DNA of 64,000 nt. Origin: Euonymus europaeus. Its lineage: Eukaryota > Streptophyta > Magnoliopsida > Celastrales > Celastraceae. Under the pieces are notes generated by a model. The model was given only the letters and a program-made list of their open reading frames with translations, was not told the origin of the DNA and made no database searches. The stretch covers positions 7,579,001 through 7,643,000 of the forward strand of contig OY756972.1 of the NCBI GenBank assembly GCA_963580455.1. The letters are read 5' to 3'. Positions 31,231 through 43,996 of the stretch are shown piece by piece. The position numbers were made by a program, and so were the translations under genes. How positions within the stretch are numbered: the stretch's first letter is position 1; each line of letters begins with the position of its first letter.

Positions 31231-32159
31231 CATGTTTGGTTTAACTATTTTGTAAAATTCATTTAAAAAATAAAAAAGACCCTATAACATAAAACCCAAC
31301 ATGATATTTTCACGTTTTAGAACGTTTTTAACCAAAACACAGGATTCTCCGTCTTTGTAAACCAACAGCGAACCTAGGTCTCGTCTTTGTAAATCAAAAC
31401 CCAAAGGCCAAAACAGTACCATAGCCATCTTCATCGAGCATAATGGGATTTTGTGTGTTCTTCGTGTCTTCTCCATCGCCATCTACCTCATCAGGTATGA
31501 TTTTTATGCTTATCATTCAATGACGCCTCGATACTCCATATTTTCACATATATCTATGCATCTAAAATGCCCGTAATCCCCAATGCATCTAAAATGCACG
31601 TCCAACATATTTATGTAAAGATAAACACACACACATAAATATATATATATATATATATATATAAACCTACATATATTTATATAACTATGTGATGAATATC
31701 ATGAGTAATACTATGTTCGATTGGTGATCGAACATATGTCAAGGTATGTAATTTAACTATTAACAATAATTGGCTCATCATTCCTAAGGAGCAATTAGGC
31801 AAGGATACAAAGAATTGGCCAATGAGAAATACAAACCGCTTTTTAGATGGATGAAAATCAAACATGAATAAATTTGGTTTTAAAAATTCCTACCTTGTTA
31901 TCCAAGCAAAGCAAAAAATCAAAAGTTTCTAATTCAAGGTTTTTTTGCCCCTCTTTCTCTAAACCTATCAATATGGTAAACCCATTTTCATTTTATCTCA
32001 CCCATAACATCAATTTCACAAATCAATACCTATTACCTTAAGAAGCCAAGAAAACTTACTTTTCACTCTTTAGAAAAACTCAAATCTTGGTTCCAATCCT
32101 TCAAGCTTGTAGTGTAGCACATTTGATGACTACGATGACTAGAGACGATTTAACTATAC
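31231..32159. other. Non-coding stretch with (AT)n at 31639-31662
   Basis: A short ORF with ATGGGATTTTGTGTG at 31443 ending at a GT near 31496 could be a first exon, but nothing continues it. Otherwise AT-rich with a 24-bp AT microsatellite. Confidence 0.45.
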
Positions 32160-33995
32160 CTATCCTGGTAGTAGAAGAGTATATGAATGCATTTCTAGAG
32201 GAGTAACCTAGATTATCTCCAAAGAGAGAGATCGACTTTGCCATCGAGTTGCATTCGAATATCAATCCAATTTTGATTCTGCACATCAGAAGGCTTTGAT
32301 AGAGTTGAAGGAATTGATGACACAATTGAAAGAGTCACAAGATTTTAGATTCATTGAACTTAGTGTGTCCCCGTGGGGGGACCCATATTGTTAGTAAGAA
32401 AGAAACATGGTTTGTTGAGAATGTGTGTAGACTACTAGTAGTTGAACAAAGCTACGGTTAGAAATAAGTATCTATTTCCATGTATAAATGATCTGTTTGA
32501 CAAATTGAGAGATGTTAGGCACTTCTCCAAGATTGATTTGAGATCGGGGTATCAGCGGTTGATGATCAAGGATGAGAACATTCCAAAAATGACATTCGAA
32601 CTTGGTATGGGAATTATGAGTTCTTGATAATACCGTTTGCGTTAACAAATACTTCAACAGTATTCATGGAGTTGATGCAAAGGGTACTTCAACTAGTTCT
32701 AGATAAGTTTGTAGTGGTCTTCATTGCTAACATATTGATTTATTCTCCAATGGTAGAAGAGCATGAGGAACAATTGAGAGTGGTGCCATAGACATTGAAA
32801 GAGAATTAATTGTATGCCAAATTGAGTAAGTGTGAGTTTTGGGCCACAGAAGTCAAATTTCTAGGACATAATCACTCAAGAAGGCATAGTGGCTGATTAT
32901 TCTAAGGTTGAATCAGTGTTGGAATTGGGCAAGGCCAAAGAATGCGACCAAGATCCAAAGTTTCTTAGGGTTGGAAGGTTCATTTAGGACCTTTTGTGGA
33001 TTGCGCATCTATGGCGTAGCTCACAAAGAAGGGTCCGCCATTTGTATGGATAGACGAGTGTGAGAAAGCATTTAAGGAATTGAAGAGGAGGTTGACAACA
33101 TCTCCAGTGTTAGCAGTTCCAGAGCGAGATGTGGCTACAGGTATACTATGATTCATCTGGAGTTTGTTTAGGTTGTGTGTTGATGCAAAGGGGGAGAGTT
33201 ATTAAGTATGGCTCAAGGTTACTAAAGACACACCAGAAGAACAATCCAGTTCATGATTTGTAGCTAGTTACTGTTGTATTTGCACTTAAGCAATGTAGGT
33301 GTTATCTCTAAGGAGAAAAGTTTGTATTCTTTTTGGGCCACAAAAGTCTTAAGTATCTATTAACCAAAAGGAGGTGCATGGAGTACTTGAAGGATTTTGA
33401 TTTTAATTTGCAATACCATCTTGGTAAAGCAAATGCAGTTGCAAATGCGTTGAGCAGAAAATATAAGGTTGCTAGTTTGTTTATGCATGAATAGAAGGTT
33501 GTAGATATGATCAACTTATTTTGTTTGGCATTGTAAGGTTTTGACGAAAAACTGTATTTGAGAAGCATGACTTCAAGGCCAATGATGATCAAGAGGGTCA
33601 TCGATGCACAGACTAGAGATTTGATATTTGATGCCTTGATGATTTTGGATGGTTTCGAGGAAACGATGGGGTGTGAGGTTCATAGGGAGATTTATAGTGC
33701 CCAATGATGAGCAACTATGATAGGAGATCTTGGAGAAAGCAGAACATTCGTGGTTTACTATGTATTTGAGGGGTATAAAGATGTACCAAGACTTAAAAAT
33801 AAACTTATGATTGAAAGATATGAAGGCCGATGTGACTAGGTTTGTCATAAAGTGTTTGAATTATCAACAAATAAAGGTAGAGCATCAGAGACTGACGAGG
33901 TTTTTACAACCACTACCAGTTTCACAATAGAAGTGGGAGAGGGTTACAATGGATTTCGTGACGGGTTTGTTGATGACTTCGGGACATCATGACCA
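32160..33995 (+). pseudogene. Ty3/gypsy (chromovirus-like) pol relic: RT, RNase H, integrase start
   Basis: In shifting frames the order is: KREIDFAIELH (before RT, near 32220), KIDLRSGYQRLMIKDE (RT, near 32530), NYEFLIIPFALTN (32610-32650), KLSKCEFW (32823), WIDECEKAFKELKRRLTTSPVLAVPE (RNase H start, 33050-33125), FNLQYHLGKANAVANALSRK (33405-33465), CLNYQQIKVEHQRL and VTMDFVTGL (integrase, 33855-33975). It stops abruptly inside integrase near 33990. Heavily mutated, with no long ORF. Confidence 0.88.
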
Positions 33996-34186
33996 AGGTT
34001 ATTAAAACTGGACCAGACCGGCTGGTTCCAGTCTTCACTTTTACGGTCCGAGACCTGTGAATCGGTGGATGTTCCAACAAGATATTTTTCACTGAACTGG
34101 TCAATTCATTTGTTGAACTAGTCAAAACTAGACGTTTTGAACCATTTCGATTCATTTACATAAATTATAAAAAAATTTAAAAAACT
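33990..34186. repeat. Short unclassified repeat-like segment
   Basis: Begins CCAAGGTTATTAAAACTGGACCAGACCGG and ends in a poly(A)-like AAAATTTAAAAAACTTGG. It lies between two oppositely oriented Ty3 fragments and may be a transposon end; not identified. Confidence 0.3.
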
Positions 34187-34455
34187 TGGGGCGTTAGACA
34201 ACCCAAACGGCATTACCAAGAACTCATAATACCCATCCGAGTCCTAAATGACGACTTTTCGATGTCCTGATCCTTAATCCTCAACTGATGATACCCCAAT
34301 CTTAAATCAATCTTCCAGAGCAATTCGATATGGCAGAATTGAGATCAACTTCACATTCGGATGAAGTTCAATAAAAAAGTCAATTTCTCTCTATGGAGGC
34401 AATCCGGGCAATTCCTCCTGAAATACATCGATACGCTTCTCTACCACCAAGATAG
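34187..34455 (-). pseudogene. Ty3/gypsy pol fragment (left piece), minus strand
   Basis: The minus strand reads VVEKRIDVFQEELPGLPP, then a PYRIA-like word, then IRKVVI and [14 protein letters not shown]. This is the start of chromovirus RT with an internal deletion between PYRIA and the KIDLR-type motif. It rejoins the piece at 43997-44640 once the SIRE LTR is removed. Confidence 0.8.
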
Positions 34456-35826
34456 TGTTGGACCATAGGTCCTACATTTGTGTTTTGATGCAAAAATACA
34501 TATTGGACTATTTGATTGTGCTTAACTTTGGATGAATTTGGATAAATCATGAAATGAATTATATCTACTGATTTAAGCTTCATTATATATCTTTGGAATC
34601 ATGTTTGATCATGTTTGATATAAATTGGATGAATCTGGACTGACTTATTTTTCGATGCTAAAATCTGTCACAATATCACACTGCGCACACGTTGGTTGAA
34701 CAGTCATAACTTATTCATATCAGTTCTGATTGACTTGATTCTTGCTCTTAAAATTATTTAAGACACTCTGGAATTTTTCATTGTCAAATAGTGTCAGGTC
34801 AATTTTAAGTTTATCAGGTTCAATTTGTCTGTTGAAATAAATTCACCTGTGCAGTCATTAAACTGGGCTAGTTGAGATTTGCATGATCAAATTGAATGAC
34901 CAAATGACCTCAGTTATAAGTGAAATTTTGTATGCACATTAAGTTATATATGAAATGATTTATCATGTGCTTACTTGAATTTTATTAAGCTTATAACATG
35001 TTGATTAACCTAAGTGCTAGCATTGAAGCTCTTTGAGCTTACAAGCAAAAATGGGATGTTTTGTCATCTATTATTTTTGTAGGCTTAATCAACTGATCAT
35101 CATGAGCCTATTTGAAGTATCATGAAGCTGATTCTATTGAGAAAATTTGTGCATCATGATTTGAAGCTCATTTAGACAAGTTTGGACATGGTAAACCCTA
35201 TTTGGTTCAAGTTTGACACTTTGTGTGTAAGAAATGGTTCCAGCCGTGTGACTTGTGTTATTATTGCTGGAGAATTAACTCAAGAACTTCTAGAAGCCTT
35301 ATAATTTGTTTTGGAGTCAATAAAGTAGAGGGAATACAAGTTTGAAATACTTGGTTGGTAGTGTGCCTAACATTTGCACTATGGAGACAAGGAAGAGACA
35401 AGGGAGAGACAAGATGACATACAGTTGTAATATTTCCAGAATTTAAGATGGTCTTGTTTGGCATCCATTGGAGAAAGTTGCTACATATAGAAGAGTAATG
35501 TGTTTGATCCAAACAAGGTGCAGCCCATGGTGACTTTCTTGGAGAAATATGTCCAACGGCTTGATCTTCAATGGCTGAGATCAATTTCATTTGAATTAAA
35601 AAAAGGTCCAGATTTAAAGTAGCTTCAAGGGCCAAGATTTGAAGATGTATTGATCCAATGGCTGAGTTGGCTTTTGTTTGTTTTGAAGAGAGAAGGGTCG
35701 GCCATTCTTGCAAGGTGGAAGAAGCATTTGCAAATTTTACTAAGTGTTCAAGCTTACTTGCTCTCAACTTCATCTTCTTGATTCAAGCTTCTTTCTTGCG
35801 ATCTCTTGCTACCACTTTGATTACAT

Positions 35827-37249
35827 TGTTCGTCACAAATTCAACCTATAAAATAAGTTAAACTCGCACAAATTTATCCTGCAAGCGCACAGATCAATGA
35901 TAGTATAGATATGCAAGTACAGGTTTGCTCCCAAGAGACTGTAATTAAAATTCCAACCAAACACGTGACAAGTAACTTAAAATTCCACACAATTGGAGAT
36001 TGAGTGATTCAAATCACAAAAATTAAGAAAACAATTAAAAGATATTTTTATGAATTTTCTGGTGTTGTTAACAATTGAGAAATACCAAGACTTCGGATTC
36101 TACCGTTAATTCGTTTTAACCATGTATTTGGAACCAAATAAATAAATGACAAATCAATTACAAAGATCCCGTACCCAAGTCGGTTTTAGCGCACTTAAGT
36201 CGAATTTCCCTAAACTCGATTACTACCCATCTTATTGGTGTAGGTCGGATGTTCCTATATGCAATCTATCCATCTTATTGGCATAAATTAAACACAAGGA
36301 ATTCATGAATTTCTTTGGAAATAGGAATCATACGAACACATGATCTAATTAAAGAATCCTGTAAATTCGCAATTCAAGATTTCAAGAAGCTTTAAACCAT
36401 ATAACATCTTATTGTCTATATGGCTTCATCAAGTAATTCATGAGTAATTTCAATGGTTGTCAATCATAAGAAATCACACAAGAACTCAATGAACATAGAA
36501 ATCCAGAATTTGTAATTATATCCAACCATTCATAAATCCATAATCCAATACATGGCAAAACAAGATCAAGGCATCCTCCTAGTCTTGGATAAAGATTTAG
36601 CTAAACATAGAAATTAAAACAAGAGAGTGGGATGGGTAAAACATTGATACACCCTCAAGAGAGATGTGGAGATGATGGACCAGCCTTCTTCTCCCTTCTC
36701 CTTCCTGCTGTAAATGAGTCCAGGAACTTCAAAAGCTGCTGCCTCCTTTCTCCCCTTTTCTCCTCAGCTCCCGTCCCTTTTTTTCTTGCCTTGCCTTCTT
36801 GTATTTTAGGTTAACACATAACCTAAGTCAATGACAAAATTGCCCCTAGATATGGGCTGAAAAAGGCTGGCTTCATGTGGCTCTTTCAATGGGCCTAAAA
36901 GTCATGGAATTCAATTACAACTCTGCACTTTATTTCATTTCACAGCAGACTTTGCATGCTCACAGATTCTTCAATCATGGTCCGATATTTCTACTCTTGA
37001 TATCTGCGCGAAGCTTGAGATGTCTAGTTTCCAACGCCACTAGAATCAATGAAATCAGAGTTTCACAGCTCCCGCAATGGCTAGTCAAATGTAAGTATAT
37101 CAAAACTGAAGTTTTAAGCCCAAATCCACCTTGTTTGTCAAAACCCCTACAAAAACACATATAGAGTAATTGAGAGGTAAAATAGACACACAATGATATA
37201 ACATCAAAGCATTTCAAGCCAAATATATTAACAAAATATGGACTCATCA
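35827..37249 (-). repeat. Athila derivative 3' LTR
   Basis: 1423 bp, TGTTCGTCAC...GACTCATCA on the plus strand. It is followed on its inner side by the polypurine tract. Confidence 0.92.
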
Positions 37250-38654
37250 AATTCCCCCACACTTACACTTTGCTAGTCTCGAGCAAAGATAGCATAAACC
37301 ATAATGTATGACAATTAAAATAAATAACGCCTAACTCACTTTCGCAGGAATCGCGGTTACATTTAGCTTATGCAACAAGCCTTTAAACCCCTAGGTGTCC
37401 CTAGTGGACGAGTTTTGTCTCGTGAGGGTTTACCAGAACGATACCCACAAACATTCAAATTAATGCACCATCATTCCATATCAAATCAAGAACAATATGA
37501 ATTCACTCAAACTGTATGTAGACCAACAAATTCAACCTCATGAACTCCACAACCACCAAAATAGCAGATCTAATCAAGTCTCATGTCGTTTGCTCTTTTA
37601 ATCAATTTATCCAGCAGTGTATTGCATAGCAAAAACACATGAATGTCTGACTTTCAAATGATCCTGACACAAATACAACAATAACCCCAGAATCTCAGAA
37701 TAACAAATAAAAAATATCCTGGCAGTTTATTCTGATGTCATAAACATAAATTTTGACTCTAAATGCTCTGTCCCTTTTAACTTTCGATATGATCCATGTA
37801 ACGAGTTTTCAAATCGACAATCTCAAGTCAGTTGACCCAAGGTGTCAGGTGTAGAGACACCCCAAAGGACCTACTTACTCGAATCACAAAGGTTCGGGAC
37901 CGAAACACCACAAGTACATATTCGGTTAATAATAATGATGGTATGAAAAATTCATCCGAACATTGGTACTCAGAGCCTTGAATTTATTTATTTATATATT
38001 TTTTTCTTTTTTTTCTTTTTTTTTTAAACGTGCCAGGATATTAATATTCCGAAATTCTAATGCATCTAGGAGCAATCATAAGTATTCGATATCAATCACA
38101 AATGGCATACCCCACAAACATATGTTTCGGTGCAAGTGTGTTCATTATTAGGCAAATTAAACAAATGAGACAAGACCCGAGATCGAACATACTTAAGGTA
38201 ATATGTGTTCGTAGCTCAATTGTGACACACATACAAGTCTAAGGTGCAACACAAATATTCCGCAAGATAGGCTAGATGAGCAAATTTTTTTTTTATAAGG
38301 ATATGTGTTCTATCCTCCCCCACACTTAAATATTGCAGTGTCCTCAATGCGTAAATATAAGGAATGGAATAAAAATAACAGAGGAAAAGAACAATATAAC
38401 CTGGGATAAGAAATCAGTCATTGGTTGCCGCTGGAGCACCCTGTTGTGGCAATTCACGCTGCCCAATTTTCCGCTGGAGCACCCTGTTGTGGCAACTCAC
38501 GCTGCCCATTTTCCGCTGGAGCACCCTGTTGTGGCAACTCACGCTGCCCATGAATTCATATATATATATATATATATATATATTGAAATCCACTAATTGG
38601 GTTGCCTCCCAATAAGCGCTAAGTTTAACGTCTTTAGCTAGATTGAGCTAGAAT
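37250..38654 (-). other. Athila derivative 3' UTR with two polypurine tracts
   Basis: The minus strand reads AAGTGTGGGGGAATT next to the LTR (37250-37265) and again TTTAAGTGTGGGGGAGG near 38316-38332, the second just 3' of the coding region. Both are typical of Athila-type 3' regions. No coding sequence between them. Confidence 0.75.
38428..38552. repeat. 42/43-bp tandem repeat, three copies
   Basis: CCGCTGGAGCACCCTGTTGT starts at 38428, 38471 and 38513. Copies two and three are almost identical. The array lies in the 3' UTR of the Athila derivative and is directly followed by a TA microsatellite (about 38556-38583). Confidence 0.95.
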
Positions 38655-40388
38655 TCATTGTGTGGTAGGATCTTGAAGATAAAATTGTTGCTTCTCAATA
38701 TCAAATGAGTTCTCCAAGTACAATTTCAAGCGGTGACCACTTACCTTCATTTCGAATCCCGTCTTGAGGTCTTTGATTTGTATCGCACCATGAGGAAAAA
38801 CTTGCATCACTTCGTATGGCCCCGACCATCTAGAGCGCAACATTCCCGGAAAGAGACGAAGACGAGAGTTAAAGGGTAGCACCTTTTGACGTGGCACAAA
38901 CATCTTTCTTATGATATGCTTGTCATGAAACAACTTCGTCTTCTCTTTATAAATTGTGGCATTGTGATAAGGTCTTTTCCATCGTCTTCTCCATCGTCTT
39001 TTTTGTCCTTTTTTCACAAAAGTTAAGTCTGAAGCAATGATAATAGGGAGAGTTTTAGAAGTACCCAACAAGGCATATTGTAAGTGAGGATGTGGTGCCT
39101 TCAATTCTAGCTCTGTTGGATTTTCAATGGATGGAACTGGCCTCTTTGATCTAGGTGAATCAGATAAACTCTCATGGGTGGGTTGCCATATGCAAGGAAT
39201 ATACGGGGCAGACTCAAACATCTTGTTGACTTCAAAGTTTACACTTTCCGGTCTATCCTCCTTGTTATCAATGATGCAAACTTCTAATGGGTTAGATTGC
39301 AAGGTGTGCTTGACTTCTGTTACAGATAAACAATTAATTGCTTCAACCCAAAAACAATCACTTACATCATTTTGATTCTTCATGGCATCAAAAATCTTGA
39401 ACTCCACAGTTTCATCAAAAACTGTCATAGTAAGAACACCTTTTTTTACATTGATGATCGTCTCTGTGGTAGCCATGAACGGTCGTCCCAAAATAAGAGG
39501 CAATTCTTTTGCCTGAATCAATGTATTCTCCATTTGTAAAACCAGAAAATCTGCAGGAATTACAAAATTTTCCACCTTAATCAACACATTTTCAACCAAT
39601 CCAATGGGATAAGTAATTGATCGGTCGGCTAACTGAAGAGACACTGAAGTAGGCCGCAAATCTCCTAGATTCATAGTCTTAAAGATTGAGTGAGGCATTA
39701 TGTTCACACTAGCTCCAAGATCGAGCAAAGCTTTCTCAAATTTCTGGTTCCCAATGGTGCATGGAATTGTGAAACTACCCGGGTCTTTCAACTTAGGTGG
39801 TAGTTTTCTTTGCAAAATAGCACTCGTCTCTTCCGACAAAAAGACTTCCTCATACTCATTTAGCTTCCTCTTGTTGGTACACAATTCTTTCAAAAACTTA
39901 GCATAAGAGGGAATGGACTTAATAGCTTCAATCAACGGAATATTCACCTCGACTTTTTTGAGAATTTCAAATATATCTCGGTTGCATTTGTTCTTTTTCA
40001 TAGGAGCCAAACGAGATGGGAATGGTACCTTAGGAACATATGTGTGCACGGCTGAGCTAGATGGATTAGGTTGCTCTAATTCAGTCCCTTCGGTACTACC
40101 TTCTGCAAATTTTTCTTGGGCCTCGTTTATTCCTACCTTGTTATCAATCACTCTACCACTTCTCAAGACTGTCACAGCTTTGGCCTCCTCCTGCCTCTTT
40201 GGATTAATCTCTGGCTGACTAGGAAACTTGCCTAACTGTCTTTCACTCAATGCACTTGCAAGCTGCCCAACTTGAACTTCCAACTTGGAGATAGATTGTG
40301 TGTTGCTGGATACAACCTGCTGCATCTGAGTTAATGACTGATGAAGTTGAGCTTGTGACTGTTGCAACTCAACTTGAGAATGCTCCAT
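38655..40388 (-). CDS. Chimeric ORF: gag C-terminal region, protease, integrase C-terminal domain
   Basis: A 577-residue open frame. It starts with a Gln-rich coiled-coil-like segment ([19 protein letters not shown]) and the Ser/Lys-rich gag tail. The retropepsin-like protease follows: [14 protein letters not shown] with active-site Asp, and [10 protein letters not shown] near its end (protease roughly residues 205-345). After a region of no clear homology, the integrase tail appears directly: [32 protein letters not shown] (roughly 465-560). RT, RNase H and the integrase catalytic core are absent, yet the frame stays open across the joint. An in-frame TAG (40401-40403) is the only stop between it and the upstream 124-codon gag part. 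Whether it is translated is unknown. Confidence 0.85.
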   Translation of the reverse strand: MEHSQVELQQSQAQLHQSLTQMQQVVSSNTQSISKLEVQVGQLASALSERQLGKFPSQPEINPKRQEEAKAVTVLRSGRVIDNKVGINEAQEKFAEGSTEGTELEQPNPSSSAVHTYVPKVPFPSRLAPMKKNKCNRDIFEILKKVEVNIPLIEAIKSIPSYAKFLKELCTNKRKLNEYEEVFLSEETSAILQRKLPPKLKDPGSFTIPCTIGNQKFEKALLDLGASVNIMPHSIFKTMNLGDLRPTSVSLQLADRSITYPIGLVENVLIKVENFVIPADFLVLQMENTLIQAKELPLILGRPFMATTETIINVKKGVLTMTVFDETVEFKIFDAMKNQNDVSDCFWVEAINCLSVTEVKHTLQSNPLEVCIIDNKEDRPESVNFEVNKMFESAPYIPCIWQPTHESLSDSPRSKRPVPSIENPTELELKAPHPHLQYALLGTSKTLPIIIASDLTFVKKGQKRRWRRRWKRPYHNATIYKEKTKLFHDKHIIRKMFVPRQKVLPFNSRLRLFPGMLRSRWSGPYEVMQVFPHGAIQIKDLKTGFEMKVSGHRLKLYLENSFDIEKQQFYLQDPTTQ

Positions 40389-40400
40389 CTTAATATGGGA

Positions 40401-40775
40401 CTATGCTAATTGAGCCACCAGGTCTTCCAATGATGACTTCTTTGGTTCTGTAACTGGTGGAGGTACCTGTGGTTGCCATGATTTTTGGCCTTGATTGAAA
40501 TTTGAATTCTGATTAAAGTTACCCGACCAAGAGAAATTTGGATGGTTGTGAAATCCTGGATTGTATGTGTTTGAGAATGGATCATTCCTCTGTCGGTTGA
40601 ATGATTGAACTTGATTTGCATCTTCGACTTCGGGAAAGGTTCCACTTTTCGGACATACATGCGTTGGATGACTATTATCTCCACAAATACCACATGGCTC
40701 ATTATTCCTTGTTAGCAAATTAACCACAGCATCCAACTTCCTAGCCATTGAAGCCATTTCATCATTGTTCGTCAC
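40401..40775 (-). pseudogene. Athila derivative gag fragment with zinc knuckle, fused to the LTR
   Basis: 124 codons. CGICGDNSHPTHVC is the zinc knuckle. The C-terminus LEDLVAQLA ends at TAG, where Gln would restore the known Athila-like sequence order into the next ORF. The first codons (MTNN) are read from the LTR end (from 40766), meaning that leader, primer site and capsid domain have been lost. Confidence 0.8.
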
Positions 40776-41040
40776 AAATTCAACCTATAAAATAAGTTAA
40801 ACTCACACAAATTTATCCTGCAAGCGCACAGATCAATGATAGTATAGATATGCAAGTACAGGTTTGCTCCCAAGAGACTGTAATTAAAATTCCAACCAAA
40901 CACGTGACAAGTAACTTAAAATTCCACACAATTGGAGATTGAGTGATTCAAATCACAAAAATTAAGAAAACAATTAAAAGATATTTTTATGAATTTTCTG
41001 GTGTTGTTAACAATTGAGAAATACCAAGACTTCGGATTCT
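40766..41040 (-). repeat. Partial Athila derivative LTR (first 275 bp)
   Basis: Matches 35827-36101 with one difference by my count, then breaks at TTCTA (41037-41041) into SIRE LTR sequence. Confidence 0.92.
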
Positions 41041-41575
41041 AGAAGCCTTATCATTTGTTTTGGAGTCAATAAAGTAGAGGGAATACAAGTTTGAAATACT
41101 TGGTTGGTAGTGTGCCTAACATTTGCACTATGGAGACAAGGAAGAGACAAGGGAGAGACAAGATGACATACAGTTGTAATATTTCCAGAATTTAAGATGG
41201 TCTTGTTTGGCATCCATTGGAGAAAGTTGCTACATATAGAAGAGTAATGTGTTTGATCCAAACAAGGTGCAGCCCATGGTGACTTTCTTGGAGAAATATG
41301 TCCAACGGCTTGATCTTCAATGGCTGAGATCAATTTCATTTGAATTAAAAAAAGGTCCAGATTTAAAGTAGCTTCAAGGGCCAAGATTTGAAGATGTATT
41401 GATCCAATGGCTGAGTTGGCTTTTGTTTGTTTTGAAGAGAGAAGGGTCGGCCATTCTTGCAAGGTGGAAGAAGCATTTGCAAATTTTACTAAGTGTTCAA
41501 GCTTACTTGCTCTCAACTTCATCTTCTTGATTCAAGCTTCTTTCTTGCGATCTCTTGCTACCACTTTGATTACAT
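41037..41575 (+). repeat. Duplicated SIRE LTR segment (copy of 35288-35826)
   Basis: 539 bp matching 35288-35826 with a single difference seen (ATAATTT against ATCATTT). It is followed by TACAT and a full Athila LTR exactly as on the left side. Confidence 0.95.
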
Positions 41576-42998
41576 TGTTCGTCACAAATTCAACCTATAA
41601 AATAAGTTAAACTCGCACAAATTTATCCTGCAAGCGCACAGATCAATGATAGTATAGATATGCAAGTACAGGTTTGCTCCCAAGAGACTGTAATTAAAAT
41701 TCCAACCAAACACGTGACAAGTAACTTAAAATTCCACACAATTGGAGATTGAGTGATTCAAATCACAAAAATTAAGAAAACAATTAAAAGATATTTTTAT
41801 GAATTTTCTGGTGTTGTTAACAATTGAGAAATACCAAGACTTCGGATTCTACCGTTAATCCGTTTTAACCATGTATTTGGAACCAAATAAATAAATGACA
41901 AATCAATTACAAAGATCCCGTACCCAAGTCGGTTTTAGCGCACTTAAGTCGAATTTCCCTAAACTCGATTACTACCCATCTTATTGGTGTAGGTCGGATG
42001 TTCCTATATGCAATCTATCCATCTTATTGTCATAAATTAAACACAAGGAATTCATGAATTTCTTTGGAAATAGGAATCATACGAACACATGATCTAATTA
42101 AAGAATCCTGTAAATTCGCAATTCAAGATTTCAAGAAGCTTTAAACCATATAACATCTTATTGTCTATATGGCTTCATCAAGTAATTCATGAGTAATTTC
42201 AATGGTTGTCAATCATAAGAAATCACACAAGAACTCAATGAACATAGAAATCCAGAATTTGTAATTATATCCAACCATTCATAAATCCATAATCCAATAC
42301 ATGGCAAAACAAGATCAAGGCATCCTCCTATTCTTGGATAAAGATTTAGCTAAACATAGAAATTAAAACAAGAGAGTGGGATGGGTAAAACATTGATACA
42401 CCCTCAAGAGAGATGTGGAGATGATGGACCAGCCTTCTTCTCCCTTCTCCTTCTTGCTGTAAATGAGTCCAGGAACTTCAAAAGCTGCTGCCTCCTTTCT
42501 CCCCTTTTCTCCTCAGCTCCCGTCCCTTTTTTTCTTGCCTTGCTTTCTTGTATTTTAGGTTAACACATAACCTAAGTCAATGACAAAATTGCCCCTAGAT
42601 ATGGGCTGAAAAAGGCTGGCTTCATGTGGCTCTTTCAATGGGCCTAAAAGTCATGGAATTCAATTACAACTCTGCACTTTATTTCATTTCACAGCAGACT
42701 TTGCATGCTCACAGATTCTTCAATCGTGGTCCGATATTTCTACTCTTGATATCTGCGCGAAGCTTGAGATGTCTAGTTTCCAACGCCACTAGAATCAATG
42801 AAATCAGAGTTTCACAGCTGCCGCAATGGCTAGTCAAATGTAAGTATATTAAAACTGAAGTTTTAAGCCCAAATCCACCTTGTTTGTCAAAACCCCTACA
42901 AAAACACATATAGAGTAATTGAGAGGTAAAATAGACACACAATGATATAACATCAAAGCATTTCAAGCCAAATATATTAACAAAATATGGACTCATCA
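41576..42998 (-). repeat. Athila derivative LTR, right full copy
   Basis: 1423 bp, ending GACTCATCA before TACAT (42999-43003), after which the SIRE LTR resumes (TCAAGCCATCATCTTCC). Confidence 0.93.
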
Positions 42999-43996
42999 TA
43001 CATTCAAGCCATCATCTTCCTATTTGAAAGAGATATCCAAAAACTCCTTGAACCACCCCAAAAATCTTTCTACCCGTGGGTACTCTTGGTGTGTTCTTGA
43101 GAGTTCTTCAACAAAGCTTCACCTAAACCTATTCTTGTTCTAGTGTGAGCTTTGTGTGAGATTACAAGAGTGTTTGCTACACATTTGAATCCAAACCCAT
43201 TTGAGCAACATCTTGTGAATTTGAGTGTTCTCCAACCATATATAGCCTAGAGCTAATCTTGAGAGAACCAAAATTCAAATACTTGTAAAAGTCCCTTTTG
43301 AGGGCATTACCTTTGAGAGGTGTGTTAAAGTTTAAGGTTAGCTTCAAACCTTGTTGGTGTACAAGTTTGGAGTGTTCTTGGAAACCCTAAGTTTGTGGTG
43401 AACTTGCAAAACCACATATATCCTTTAGTGGATTGGGAAATCCTAAGCTTGAGGGCTTAGGTAGTGGATGTAGGTGTGAGCACCGAACCACTAGATATCC
43501 TTGTGCACACTATTTTGATTTCCTTGCTTGTTTGTGTGTTAAACTTGCTGCCTTGTAGTGACTTGTTTTTGATTATCATTATATTGGTGTTATTGATGAT
43601 TTGTGTGCCTTAGAAGTTGATATTAGGGTGTTGCTTGCTGCCATTGCTTGTGGTTGAACAACTTGTGATTATTGAATTCTAGGTATACTTTTGATTGTTA
43701 ATTTTCTAGAATACCAATCTGTCCGTGAATTTTTCATATAGCTAGACTTTGAATTTTGATCTTAAGTTTTGACATAGTGTTCATTGAGGTGTTTTAATAT
43801 TGCATATCAAATTTCGTTACATTCCGAGTTGAATTGCTAGGTCAAATTGCATTTACACGATTAGTGCGCAGATTTGCATTCTTGACATTGCCTTAATCAT
43901 TTGTGAGTTTTTAGGTTGTGGTTTTGTGCTTGGGGTTTATACTTAGTTTTTTAAAACACAATTCACCCCCCCTCTTGTGTTAGCCTAGTGATTTCA

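Larger units (their letters stand above)
35822..43003 (-). mobile_element. Athila-like Ty3 derivative inside the SIRE LTR, duplication TACAT, rearranged
   Basis: TACAT at 35822-35826 and 42999-43003 flanks LTR, internal region, partial LTR, duplicated SIRE flank, LTR. The outer LTRs (35827-37249 and 41576-42998) are both 1423 bp and differ at 8 positions by my count (about 0.6%), so the insertion is young. The internal region (37250-40765) keeps the gag C-terminus, protease and integrase tail but lacks RT, RNase H, the integrase core, the gag N-terminus, the leader and the primer site. Confidence 0.88.

Noticed and set aside
31443..31500. Start of a host gene with a first exon ending at GT
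   Set aside because: Only a short frame; no second exon, domain or promoter could be found before the Ty3 relic.
35261..35773. 170-codon minus-strand ORF, repeated at 41007-41522
   Set aside because: It lies in SIRE LTR sequence, is repeated only because the segment is duplicated, and is not kept in the other SIRE LTRs.
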